Below are positions 47,601 through 57,100 of a stretch of DNA of 64,000 nucleotides, piece after piece (positions within the stretch are counted from its first letter, which is position 1; every line of letters starts with the position of its first letter). The position numbers were made by a program, and so were the translations under genes. The stretch is from a virus, in IMG/VR virus record IMGVR_UViG_3300009506_000012, positions 1-64,000 of that record. The stretch is one strand, 5' to 3'. The notes under the pieces are model-generated. The model was not told where the DNA came from. It made no database searches and saw nothing but the letters and a program-made list of their open reading frames with translations.

Positions 47601-50600
47601 GAAAATGATGGGAAGCGAAATCGGTGTTGCTTCAGGTCACTATGCTTTCTGGAATGAACTTAAACAAAACGAGGTTTATGCCAGTAAAGAGAAATACATG
47701 GAAGCAATCCGTAAAGAGCTTTCAGCCCAGGGACTTGATACCCCCGAACGACCATTATCCAATCAAGAAGTAGAACAGGTCTACAACATGATTGCAGGTC
47801 TGCCTTCAGAGGTTGGAACTGCGCCTAATGATGTGCGAACCAAAGGGTTACCCGGTGTGGTGGCTCGCTGGCCTATTGTAGCCGGTGAGGAATCCATGCT
47901 GGGAATGCGCTTTGTCACCCCGGAGCATCTACAGCGTTCGGGCCGGCAGGCACCTGTTGAGGCCGGTATGGGAAACCTTCACTGGCGAATCGGTGTTGGG
48001 CCGTCCAGTATTATGCAGGGTGACTTCGATCTTGACTACATGCTTGGTTTGATGGGGCTGACCGGAACAAGAGATGAAAGTGGCAAGCTGGATGTGAGTT
48101 TCGCAGCCTATAATAGAAACGGCAGGCTCGGAAAAGATATAAGTGCGCTTGTCAATCGAACACAGCAAATGAGCTATGAGACTATTCAGAGGATCCTTTA
48201 TCCATCTAAAAATGCTCAACAGCAATTCGACCCAATTTTCCAGGCATTCCAGGATAGAGATAAAACAGGTACGCTTGGGCCAATGCAACAAGTGGCAAGA
48301 AATCTGATTGGCGAACAGTTTGGAAAATCAGGCTGGCAGCCTTACGGCCATCTGTTAGACAGCGTGGCTACATATGGGGGAGCCAAAATGATGATGGGTA
48401 CTTCTTATAACTTCACTCGTGCGCTCGAAGCAGCAGCCGGTGTAGGCGGCTGGTCAACTGAGGGAATCATGCAGGGACGTAGAGGCAGGGCACAGATCTA
48501 TCAACCTCACCTTGATCTTCAGACATCCCAGGCTGCACCGATGGTTCGTATGTATCAGTCATCCTTCTTGGCCGAGGGCAAGGGTGGCAAACTGGGATTG
48601 GGCTTTGGTACCGATGTGGCTGGGTATGGATTGCAGTTCATGAAAAATGCCGGCAAGATCATGAATCTGAGCGAGGATAATACCAGTCGCATTATTACCA
48701 TGCTGGCAGGTAGTGCCATTACTCCTACAACAGCCGGTGAGCTTCCATCTCCGGAAATGCTTGGGTATGCTTTCTCTCCGGAAGAAGGTAGGGTAAATAC
48801 TGCTCCTGAAGATATGCAGACTTCACTGGACCTGTTCACAAAATGGAAAAATGCAGAACGCCACCCAGAGAATGCTGCCGAATACAATAAACGCGCAGAT
48901 TACGAGGAGGCTTACATGAGAACAACCGGCCTCGCTGACGTACTTCAGGCACCCTATAACATGGAGGGCACCACAGATGAAAGAGCTACTGCCATGCAAC
49001 ACACTCTTTCCCAGTGGATGAAATATAACTATTACGGCACGAAAGAAGGCCGTGAAACAGCCTTGCAGGGCAACTTCATTACAGCCATGTTCTCGAAGTC
49101 TTATGCAAAGAAACAGGAAAAGGAACCAGGATGGACACCTCCACTCGACTTCAGGACTTCGAAACTCGGTTCACGGATGATGGGCAAAGCCAATATCCAG
49201 GCACCTCTTTTCAATATGATGAAAGGCGGTTTATCTTCCGGACGCACCTTGCGCCGTCTGCTGAACTCCATAGGACAGACATCCGGTCTGACAAGTTGGG
49301 CAACCGGCAATCTTCAGGCTCTTGGTTTTGGAACGGACGAGACTATCTTCCCGCAATCACAGGTATCCGCTTCGGGTAACGTGCGATCTACCGGGCCGAA
49401 CGGTGAACCGATTATCGTCAGTCCAGAAATGGAACGTCTATGGGCTAAAGACTGGGCACGTATGAAAAACAAAGGTCTCTACGAGGGCAACTTTGGTCAA
49501 TACATAGAAGAACGCAAGGCAGACCTGGCTAGGCTAAACACATCTTTTGCAGGAAAGCCTGTGGATCAAGCAAGAGTAAATCCGGAAACAAAAGACATCG
49601 AAGGTGGCTTCGAGAATATTCCCATGGTGGATTTCGATGCCATCAATAATGCACAACCAGAACCAGAACAAACGCAAACTACTACTACACAACCCGAACA
49701 AACTACTGCAAAACCACAACAAAAAACGCCAAAACCACAACAGCCCAGTAGTACCCAAAAACCGCAACCTGGTGGTACACAGCCTCCCAATAAACAACCA
49801 CCCGGAGGAGGAACGTCTACTCCAGTAAGCCCCACCACCCCACCCTCTGGTACTCCCCCACCCAGAGCGCCGCAGGATGCTTCTCAGAACACCAAGTTTC
49901 CTGGTCTACCTGCCAACAGTATTCCGACTGAACAGGCACAAGAGTACATCGGCAAGTTTAGAGAGTACATGCCAAATATCACACAAGCAGCTGGCGCAAT
50001 TCAGTCAGAACTTGGCGCTATTACTGGGGCAACCCCTGGACCAATGGGTGTGTACGAAGCTATGGCGCAACTTCCTGAAGAACAGCGCATGGAAATCCTG
50101 AAAAAGTATCAGGAACCGGCGCGTCAGGCTCAGGAGCTGATGGGACTTGCGAAAAAGGTTTATCCAAATCTTGAGAAGAACGTGATCGACCCGGCTGTAC
50201 TCAGGCAGTTCGGTATGTCCGGAGCTGATCTGCGCATCATGTCTGAAGATACTCTGCTCACCAACAATCCAGTTGGGCAGAACCTGGTTGACCTTGGTGG
50301 TCTGACGGGTGTTCCGGGGTTTGAAACCTTGAAAAAGCGTGGAGGTACCACAGCCGCATCCGGTCAGGTTAGTGCAAATATTGCTCAGATCCATTTCCAG
50401 GAATTGGGCGAAATTACAAAGAAGCTAACTGAGAATTTTGAGAACCTATCAAAAGGTCAAATCAAACATAGCGATGCCCTGAAGGAAGAAACCAAACTCC
50501 TTGAACAGCGTGAACAGGCCAGGCAAAAACAAGCGTTATCAGAGAAAGCTGCTCCACTAGTGGAGCAAGGCTTACTCGAGCCTGAAATCACGGCCACCAA

Positions 50601-53600
50601 ACGAGGAAAACCGCAAATCTCGTACAAGCGTACTGACAAACCAATTCCTCAAGAAATGTATAAGGCTTCCCAGGCTTATGATGAACAGCTTCTGAAAACT
50701 GAAGGTCTTGGTGGGACAGAAGGCCAGGATAGATTGATCGGTGGTGTACGTCCGAGTTTCATGCGCCGGGTGCTGGGTGGCTTTGGACTCATGTACATGC
50801 GTTCATTAGGCAATATCATTACAGGTGGGTTAGGGTATGGCCAACAAGAGCGCACAAACATGGAGCAAGTATTCGGAGCCTCAGCTGGTGGAATGGCTGG
50901 CATTGGATATACTCCTCAGAATCAGGCGCAAGTGCTTCAGAATCGGATGGCGCTGGGTGGCCAGGCTTATAACCCTATGCTTGGATTGCAGATGGCAAGA
51001 GCGCAATCTCCACTACTTCAGGATATTTCAGCAGCTGGTGGTGCTGGACTTGGTACTTATGCCCTGTTACAACAGGCTGCTCTTTGGGGTGGTGAAGGAT
51101 CCATATTCCAACAAATAGCCAATGGCGGTTTATCTGCTTTTGGTGGTCGATTGAATATCGGTGCAGGGACTGTGGTTGGCGGTGCAGTTGGCGCTTCGTT
51201 GCTGGCGCAAGGATATGCCAAGTCTCAAGATACTGAAGGCCTTGCTTACCGATGGGGTACTGGGAATGCCTTCTCAAAGATCACAGGCTTGACCGATACT
51301 CTTGGTCGAATTGGAGCTGGCCAGGCATTTACAGGTGATATCTATCAACGCGGTGCTACATATCGAATGCTTCAGGAAAACCTGCAACGTCCTGAAGGAA
51401 TGACCACTCAAGGTGTTATGGATTGGGTTACAGAGCAGGGTCTTGGTGGTCAGAAGTATGTTGATGCCGGGACTCCGGAAGGTCAGGCATGGTATGGCCA
51501 GGCAACACAAAAACTATTGCTTGACCAAAACCCCGAATTTGCTCCTGAAACAATTGCGGCAACTTATCAGTTCATGCAACGGAACCAGATGAACCTGAAA
51601 GACTTTGGGACAATTGCATCCCAATTTCAGACAGGGTATACAGAAGAATCTGTTTCATCGATGCTCAAGGGTTTTGGAATGAGCATGGGGCAACAACTTT
51701 CGCAAACTGAGAATTGGGCTGGCGGGAATGCGCCTACCAATTTAGGTGTTGCTTACATGCAGACGCTTGGCATGATCAACCAAAACAACGCGCCGCAATT
51801 CCAGGCCGGTCTTGAGTATATGGGTCAGCTTGGATTTGCCCCGCAAATAATGCAACAACAGCAAGGATTGAGCAATCAAGAAATGGTCAACCAGGTCTTA
51901 CAGTGGGGAGGCCAGGGAGCTATGCAGGGTGGTTTGTACGCACAACGAGCGCAGGCCTATCAGCAAGGTGCCTTTATGGGTTGGAATGTTCAGGCTCCGG
52001 AAGCACCTCCTGAAAATCTGACACCCGAGCAGTTCGGTCAGGGGATGTATGAGTCCCAGAAGCAATCCCAGAAGATGATGCAAATCGAGCAGATTGCTAA
52101 CCAGTTCTCATCCAATTTCGGATGGAGTGGTGAACAGCGTCAGGGTTTCCTGGGTGACATGGAAAGTTTCTACAAGTCCGGACGCTTCAATGCTTATTAT
52201 GCTGATGTTCTGGGTGGCGCTTCCCAGATGAATCCTTATGCCATGACTCAGCTGTATACCCAACAACAGCCAGGCGGGGCACTGGCCGGTATTGGACCAC
52301 AGATACAACCATGGCAGGTCACCAAAGATATTTGGGGGCCAGGTGCGGGAGAGTTGGCAGGTAAAGCCGTGAACCTGCCAGCTTTCACCGTGTCCGGAGG
52401 AACACACCCACAATTCCAGGCATTGTCTGAAATGCTTGGACCTGATTTCATGCAACAATTGCTTGGCACCGATGCCGGGAATGCCTTTGTCAATGGGTAT
52501 CAGATGGAAGGCACGAACATGCCGGCTGTGGCTGGTCTTATGGGATATCAGATGCAACAAGCTGATAAACAGTGGGATTTGCGTCAAGCACAAATGGGTA
52601 TTTCAGATCGAGGCAATCAGCTTCAGATGGAATATCTTCCCAAGATATGGAATATTCAAGATCAAATGCGTGACCTTGGATATCGTCATCAGATGTTCCA
52701 GTTTGGTCAGCAAGAAAAACAGATTGCCATGCAAGCCGGTCAATTCTATGAAAACATAGGCCTCAGCGAGTATCAGTCCCAGCTTCAGCGTGGATGGACC
52801 CAACAGGATTGGGCATTCAATTCCGAAACCAGAGCGATGCAACACGGATGGCGAGTAGAGGACTTCGAGGAACAACGCCGCTTTATGACTGGTCGTCAGC
52901 GCCGGTTGGCTGAACGCCAAATGGAACGCGAGAACATCACCTATGGTCGTGAGGGTGAACAGATCGACCGTCAGCAAGAACGGCAAAAAGAACTTTGGGC
53001 ACTTGAGGATGAGCGCTTCCAGATGCAGAAGGACCATTATGAAGAACAGCGTCAGATGCAGGAAGAATCTCTCAAGGAAAACAAGAAGTATTATGAGCAG
53101 AACTTTGAACTTCAGAAAAAGCTAACTGATCTTCAGCGCGAATTGACCATGAAGCAGCTGGAACTTCAGAAAGAATCTCTTGAACTTCAGAAACAAATTG
53201 CTGAAGAACAACACAAGATGCAACAAGTACAGCAGGCTATCCAGTTACTAATGCTTCAAAATCAGACCAAGCTAGAGGACAGCCAGCAAATCTTTGGTGG
53301 CATCAGTGAGGAGATGCGCACCCTGTTCGAGGATTGGGCTGATGTTATTGGCAACGGCGGTTCGGGCTCCGGAGGTTATACCAATTACACTGTATACGGA
53401 TCCGGAGGTGCTAGCGGTACTATCAATAGTGGTGTCCGTCCGGAAGGAAGTAGCGGCGGCATGCAGATGGCCGAGGGTGGCGACTTCTGGGTGGGAGAAA
53501 ACGGTCCGGAACTGCTCAGTGTTGGTATGGATGGTCCAACTACCAGGATGCGAGGACGCATTCAACCTACCAAATACGATCCTTGGGGTTCTACAGCGAT

Positions 53601-53709
53601 AGATTCAAAACCCTCTTTCAAAGAAACCAAAGAGCAGACCATTGTTGTGCAGATTGGCAACGAGGAAATCAAGCGCTTTGTTGTCAGAACAGTAGAGGAT
53701 GACTTGTAA
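44674..53709 (+). CDS. Tape measure protein
   Basis: 3011 residues, the longest gene, after the chaperone pair. It has extended helical and Gln-rich sequence, a Pro/Gln/Thr linker at about 1659-1735, Gly/Ala hydrophobic segments at 2030-2180, an Arg/Gln/Glu coiled coil at about 2700-2870 (ERQMERENITYGREGEQIDR), and a C-terminal GGDFWVGENGPELL, a motif common at tape-measure ends. It sets tail length and is injected or extruded at infection. At about 0.15 nm per residue the tail would be up to roughly 450 nm. Palindrome copy 7 lies inside it. Confidence 0.92.
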   Translation: MPYTVPNPTTDQFRTYLENLLKTFDKTYQVQYVPPQKDAGNSDIEGTDFFNITKKSSNNAGVLKTNLKINLGHESRFRTTYGGQTPQQFERAPEILTGSGQSAYTVGGSWASVATVVDQPGGKSDIDIRHDLRSPIESLATLISTGFSDVEKENRFNPGAVTGDVTSKIMNLLSTGSSEHSDFAVPAGALMTTTGIDVDAVRRKAAQAIQLVNSYDPTGTAEVGQFAQREAIAKARENMMRLSIPVPGRGGKPIDSFFKEAGYAPDRAQADRLVALSQASRVVRDALGQPTDTEIYLPSPKIAKHMTILSSGRQQASLLGEDYQPIAPKMITGRVPTSGYRMTTADVGGRIPEKSLVLGTMFSPQYPIPGAGMYFPETVDANVKSGGYKATQSFGVTRNVKDLLTDKTQLNLQQQTGNVIPSSLNYDVFSMRTKEMKKSDPDIMLQQRAGTHSFAVGNQQLRIPRYYTAEGIGASYDKQMLRKKQLQEVTPAEIEALSKRLGVNVVPDATIEEVLLEMEGQKLVGGKFAIEGVKSDITPYTGTPTFSAGGKERAISAVTWESKQMLETFTGSLGAISPTAQYGILNEYQKSLTASGDTDMAANVRAVIKQQKALRREDPTARLDLQAAANQIAGTATDAPVHGLSRDIFQRVFLGGSKVQDFAGMNEADLSAFAQSDLNVRNLKKFGMGWVSPEMSNPITTMWDRSQVEALFTGYRQGSNVPEAELRARFGRQYGFDFSNAKGDQIAQTFRPSGFYMPAIAGPSVEFSGGGTLGSEETQILSAIAPGFANRLGANAEGLTRRDPVRWAQRQIAHIAATEMDRGEGKYTKIDNALQIGTEQATKMWADPEFRALLGDEAGDLAGMKRFEEKLKSFFPGSEDLNRRPITFEAAPGRYLPSTRAISALATESSATMRGGIRTGEDVTRSWNMFQSAFSQAVTSQINEDPTGLLEGTQNLTSHFMRQFGLPEGGKRDVIKKMMGSEIGVASGHYAFWNELKQNEVYASKEKYMEAIRKELSAQGLDTPERPLSNQEVEQVYNMIAGLPSEVGTAPNDVRTKGLPGVVARWPIVAGEESMLGMRFVTPEHLQRSGRQAPVEAGMGNLHWRIGVGPSSIMQGDFDLDYMLGLMGLTGTRDESGKLDVSFAAYNRNGRLGKDISALVNRTQQMSYETIQRILYPSKNAQQQFDPIFQAFQDRDKTGTLGPMQQVARNLIGEQFGKSGWQPYGHLLDSVATYGGAKMMMGTSYNFTRALEAAAGVGGWSTEGIMQGRRGRAQIYQPHLDLQTSQAAPMVRMYQSSFLAEGKGGKLGLGFGTDVAGYGLQFMKNAGKIMNLSEDNTSRIITMLAGSAITPTTAGELPSPEMLGYAFSPEEGRVNTAPEDMQTSLDLFTKWKNAERHPENAAEYNKRADYEEAYMRTTGLADVLQAPYNMEGTTDERATAMQHTLSQWMKYNYYGTKEGRETALQGNFITAMFSKSYAKKQEKEPGWTPPLDFRTSKLGSRMMGKANIQAPLFNMMKGGLSSGRTLRRLLNSIGQTSGLTSWATGNLQALGFGTDETIFPQSQVSASGNVRSTGPNGEPIIVSPEMERLWAKDWARMKNKGLYEGNFGQYIEERKADLARLNTSFAGKPVDQARVNPETKDIEGGFENIPMVDFDAINNAQPEPEQTQTTTTQPEQTTAKPQQKTPKPQQPSSTQKPQPGGTQPPNKQPPGGGTSTPVSPTTPPSGTPPPRAPQDASQNTKFPGLPANSIPTEQAQEYIGKFREYMPNITQAAGAIQSELGAITGATPGPMGVYEAMAQLPEEQRMEILKKYQEPARQAQELMGLAKKVYPNLEKNVIDPAVLRQFGMSGADLRIMSEDTLLTNNPVGQNLVDLGGLTGVPGFETLKKRGGTTAASGQVSANIAQIHFQELGEITKKLTENFENLSKGQIKHSDALKEETKLLEQREQARQKQALSEKAAPLVEQGLLEPEITATKRGKPQISYKRTDKPIPQEMYKASQAYDEQLLKTEGLGGTEGQDRLIGGVRPSFMRRVLGGFGLMYMRSLGNIITGGLGYGQQERTNMEQVFGASAGGMAGIGYTPQNQAQVLQNRMALGGQAYNPMLGLQMARAQSPLLQDISAAGGAGLGTYALLQQAALWGGEGSIFQQIANGGLSAFGGRLNIGAGTVVGGAVGASLLAQGYAKSQDTEGLAYRWGTGNAFSKITGLTDTLGRIGAGQAFTGDIYQRGATYRMLQENLQRPEGMTTQGVMDWVTEQGLGGQKYVDAGTPEGQAWYGQATQKLLLDQNPEFAPETIAATYQFMQRNQMNLKDFGTIASQFQTGYTEESVSSMLKGFGMSMGQQLSQTENWAGGNAPTNLGVAYMQTLGMINQNNAPQFQAGLEYMGQLGFAPQIMQQQQGLSNQEMVNQVLQWGGQGAMQGGLYAQRAQAYQQGAFMGWNVQAPEAPPENLTPEQFGQGMYESQKQSQKMMQIEQIANQFSSNFGWSGEQRQGFLGDMESFYKSGRFNAYYADVLGGASQMNPYAMTQLYTQQQPGGALAGIGPQIQPWQVTKDIWGPGAGELAGKAVNLPAFTVSGGTHPQFQALSEMLGPDFMQQLLGTDAGNAFVNGYQMEGTNMPAVAGLMGYQMQQADKQWDLRQAQMGISDRGNQLQMEYLPKIWNIQDQMRDLGYRHQMFQFGQQEKQIAMQAGQFYENIGLSEYQSQLQRGWTQQDWAFNSETRAMQHGWRVEDFEEQRRFMTGRQRRLAERQMERENITYGREGEQIDRQQERQKELWALEDERFQMQKDHYEEQRQMQEESLKENKKYYEQNFELQKKLTDLQRELTMKQLELQKESLELQKQIAEEQHKMQQVQQAIQLLMLQNQTKLEDSQQIFGGISEEMRTLFEDWADVIGNGGSGSGGYTNYTVYGSGGASGTINSGVRPEGSSGGMQMAEGGDFWVGENGPELLSVGMDGPTTRMRGRIQPTKYDPWGSTAIDSKPSFKETKEQTIVVQIGNEEIKRFVVRTVEDDL
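50551..50566. repeat. Dispersed palindrome, copy 7, inside tape measure gene
   Basis: GCTCCACTAGTGGAGC in frame at codon 1960, encoding APLVEQ. Identical to copies 2 and 3, but within coding sequence. Confidence 0.85.
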
Positions 53710-54140
53710 TGGCTACTAATCGATATATCACTTTACAAGACAGTGAACTATCCGTGGTGAAACGCTTCAAATCCATAGGGCTTCGAACTCCATGGCAACG
53801 CACCGACAATTTCAGAGTCACGCTTGGTGGTGATATTGATAAGGTTGCTGGAACTATCTTGTATGCTTATCAATATGTCTTGCGTGTTCCTGCTGAAGTT
53901 GATGATCTGAACTACGGAACGCTTGACGATCTAAAGTCCTTGTTTGTTTTGAACAATCCGAATGGTACTCCGAACGATATCATTACACTGATTGATCACT
54001 ATGGAGATTCCCACACGGTCCTTTTCAACGAGGATGTTACCCCGGAGCCTTTGACAACTATGCTTGAAGGCTACAATGCCTGGTTTATTGTGCCAATTTC
54101 TTTCGTTGAAATATTTTTAGCCGGAGGAAGCGGTTCATGA
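53709..54140 (+). CDS. Small distal tail protein
   Basis: 143 residues, beta-rich, ending FVEIFLAGGSGS. Position right after the tape measure and before the large hub suggests a distal tail component. TAATG overlap with the tape measure. Its Gly-Ser tail is encoded by GGAGG, the ribosome site of the next gene. Confidence 0.7.
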   Translation: MATNRYITLQDSELSVVKRFKSIGLRTPWQRTDNFRVTLGGDIDKVAGTILYAYQYVLRVPAEVDDLNYGTLDDLKSLFVLNNPNGTPNDIITLIDHYGDSHTVLFNEDVTPEPLTTMLEGYNAWFIVPISFVEIFLAGGSGS

Positions 54141-57100
54141 GTAGAAGCATTACAGGCACAATGAGTGCAGCGCTTGCCAATGACCATGCAGTCGGGCCGT
54201 TAGCCAGGGCTGAGGTGTTTCCATCTCTGGTATCTTTTGAAGCCCTTACAAGAGATAATGCAGTTTCAGGGGCAGACACCAATCCTGCTTCTGATGATCC
54301 GATGAGGCAGGATATTATTTACAATGCCACAGCTGGCCTGGTTACTTTCTACGCTGATGGGACTCTTAAGTATGCACTTGATGGAGATTCCTCCCCAGTC
54401 TCTACCGTGGAATCATCCAGTATCAAGCCGGGGGTATACGGAAACAAGTTGTATGTCTTGGTTGGAAGTTCCATTTATCGCAGGTCAATCAATTGGAGCC
54501 AGGTGACTTCCAAGAACACCAATCCTTTCAGTGCTGATGCAACCCTGTCCCCAAGTAATACCATTGTAGCCATACATGGAATCAGCGAAACAGAATGTGT
54601 GGCCATTGGGGATGATGATGGTGGGTTCTCAATAGCATATTTTACAGGTACAACTGAGATCGTATGTTCTTCTCGTTTTATGTTTCCAAGTTCAATTGAC
54701 TGGGACGGGTCTGATAGAACAATGGAATCGCTTGGCCTGTTCTCTACTGCCTTCAGGCTTGGAAACAGAATATTCGTTTATATCAGTAATGCTTCAAGTG
54801 GCATGGTGCAGGGTGTATTCTACGACCTGGACACACAGGTTTGGAGTGATGTTTTTGTAGCCTTGCCTACAGATCTGGATGTTAGTCTGTGTGAATTCAG
54901 AATTGCAAATTCGTTTGTCCGGAACAATGTTGGTTACATGGTTGGCCAGCTTATTCGAACGGACATCTATGAAACCGATCAGCCTTATACGCTTATCCTG
55001 TCTACGGATGACGGCAGGAATTTTGATATCTCTCGTTTTTCATTTGTCGCAAACTTAGGCTATAGATTCTTAGGAACGGTTGGTACAGATAATAATCTCT
55101 ACCTGGGTAATTGCAATCGTATCTGTCAAGAGCCCTCTACCTGGGTATTTGACGGGGACGATGATAGTACCTCGCCTATGACCGATATCCCCATGAGCGA
55201 TATCCTGTCTGTTGAATTCAATGCAGATGACATGACCCTCACCCTGAAATCCGGGAACGAGGCTGTTTTAGAGAATACTCATTTCAGTGAGGGTTCTCGT
55301 GTAAAACTCTATTCCGGATACAAGACTTCTTCAGGGGATGAATACATCAAGTTTGGAACCTATATCATAGATTCTCAGGGGCTCAAGTTTGCCGATGGGG
55401 ATCGGGGTTATACAGCCAGGTGTGTGCATGAAGGACAGTGGAAATTGCAAGGACTATCAATGCCGTTCTACGCGGAGATCCTTGGGTTATCCAGTATGTA
55501 TGACCCAATGACAGAAGAATCGGGCGACCTCTATGCAGCTCCTAACAACAATCTAACTGAAGAACATTTTTATATTGACTTCTGGAATAGCGAACCATAC
55601 GCTAATGCCAGCGAGGGAATCACTGGCCACGATATCATGAATACCGGTGTAGGAACCTGCAATACAACAGCCTCGCACAAGGTTGGTTTTATCACCAAGG
55701 AATTGTCGATCGTTCTTAGCACAAGCGGAAATCCGAAAATCACAGGTACAACACTGAACGTGAAGATCTATGGATGGTCCAGACCTAACCCGAGTGGGCT
55801 GAATGATGTGGTCAATCTGGTACTTGTCACCTGCGATGAAGATGGCAAAAACGAGGAAACCGTTATTACCGCAGACACAAAGCGCTGGAAAACAACTTAC
55901 CCGACCGCAGTAGCTGGCGAAGATCCTATCACCCTGGCCGTTTCAGGTATGACTGTAGACCGCTACATCAAGAAGGTTGGCCTTGTTTTCGAACAGACGA
56001 ACGGTGCGATATCCTGTCCGGGACGTGTCGAGTTTGTGGATAATGTTGAGGTGCCTGTATCTTTATCGTTATCGAATACTCCATGGGAACGAACCGGGGA
56101 AGGTACGTTCAAGATTCCCGCTGCCGGCCAGCCTTTTATTATGTTTTCACAGAAACCCTATAACGCTTTCAACTTCTTCCTGACTTCTCTTTTTGAGAAT
56201 ACAGTTACAGGTGGTATTTCCGGATACCCGGTTGCGGTTGGGCTGATCGGCCTGGCCGAGGACGCTTCAAATTTCATAGTTGCCCGATATGATAAGGTTA
56301 CTGATAAGGCACAGCTCGTACTGGTTCGGAACGGACTTGAAACCGAATTAGCAAATGCGGCTCCTGGGTGGTCAATGGGAGATCTTCAGGGGATGCAATT
56401 CTCTCATCAGGATGGGCATTTTGAAATCAAGATGTACAACGAAAGCACAGAAACTTACAGCACAGTCCTGACTTATGACTGGGGTGCAGCTGATGGGTTT
56501 ATGTTCACATCCAGAACTGTCACGCGCAAGTGCGGAATCTATGGGGCGATTATGGCTCCTAGTGTTAAGCTGATCGCTTACGATGGAAGCTCACAAGAGG
56601 ACACCACCACGGCTGACGGCATGCCGATTGATCCGCTTGGAGATATTACAGACTTCCCCAGCTCAGGTGATCTGTATGTGGAAGGAAATATCTACAGCTA
56701 CACAGGCAAGATATCTCACCCAGCCTACATTCCTGGCCCTCATCAGCTGAGGAATACAGGCAAGGTCAATGCACCTTATGGGATTGGAAAGCCTGGTGTG
56801 GAATGTTATCTGTTCGATTGGAATGGCAGTACCAGTGCCTACAATGGGAAACTGATTGCCCTGGATAATGGCAAGAACTTTATCAGCATCGGTTCTCAAT
56901 GGCATATCTACATCACAACCGGTGGGAAGAAGATTTGGCTTCGCAATCGGTCCAGACACTATTCTGAAAACACTCAACTTGTTGGCGCATCTGGTACCAC
57001 AGCGACCAGAGTATGGCCGGGGCTTGGAGGCTTTTCCGGGGTCAGTCTGAAGTCCGGAACACCAAGGCGCATCGGTAGAAATTCGCGCGCGATTCTAAGC

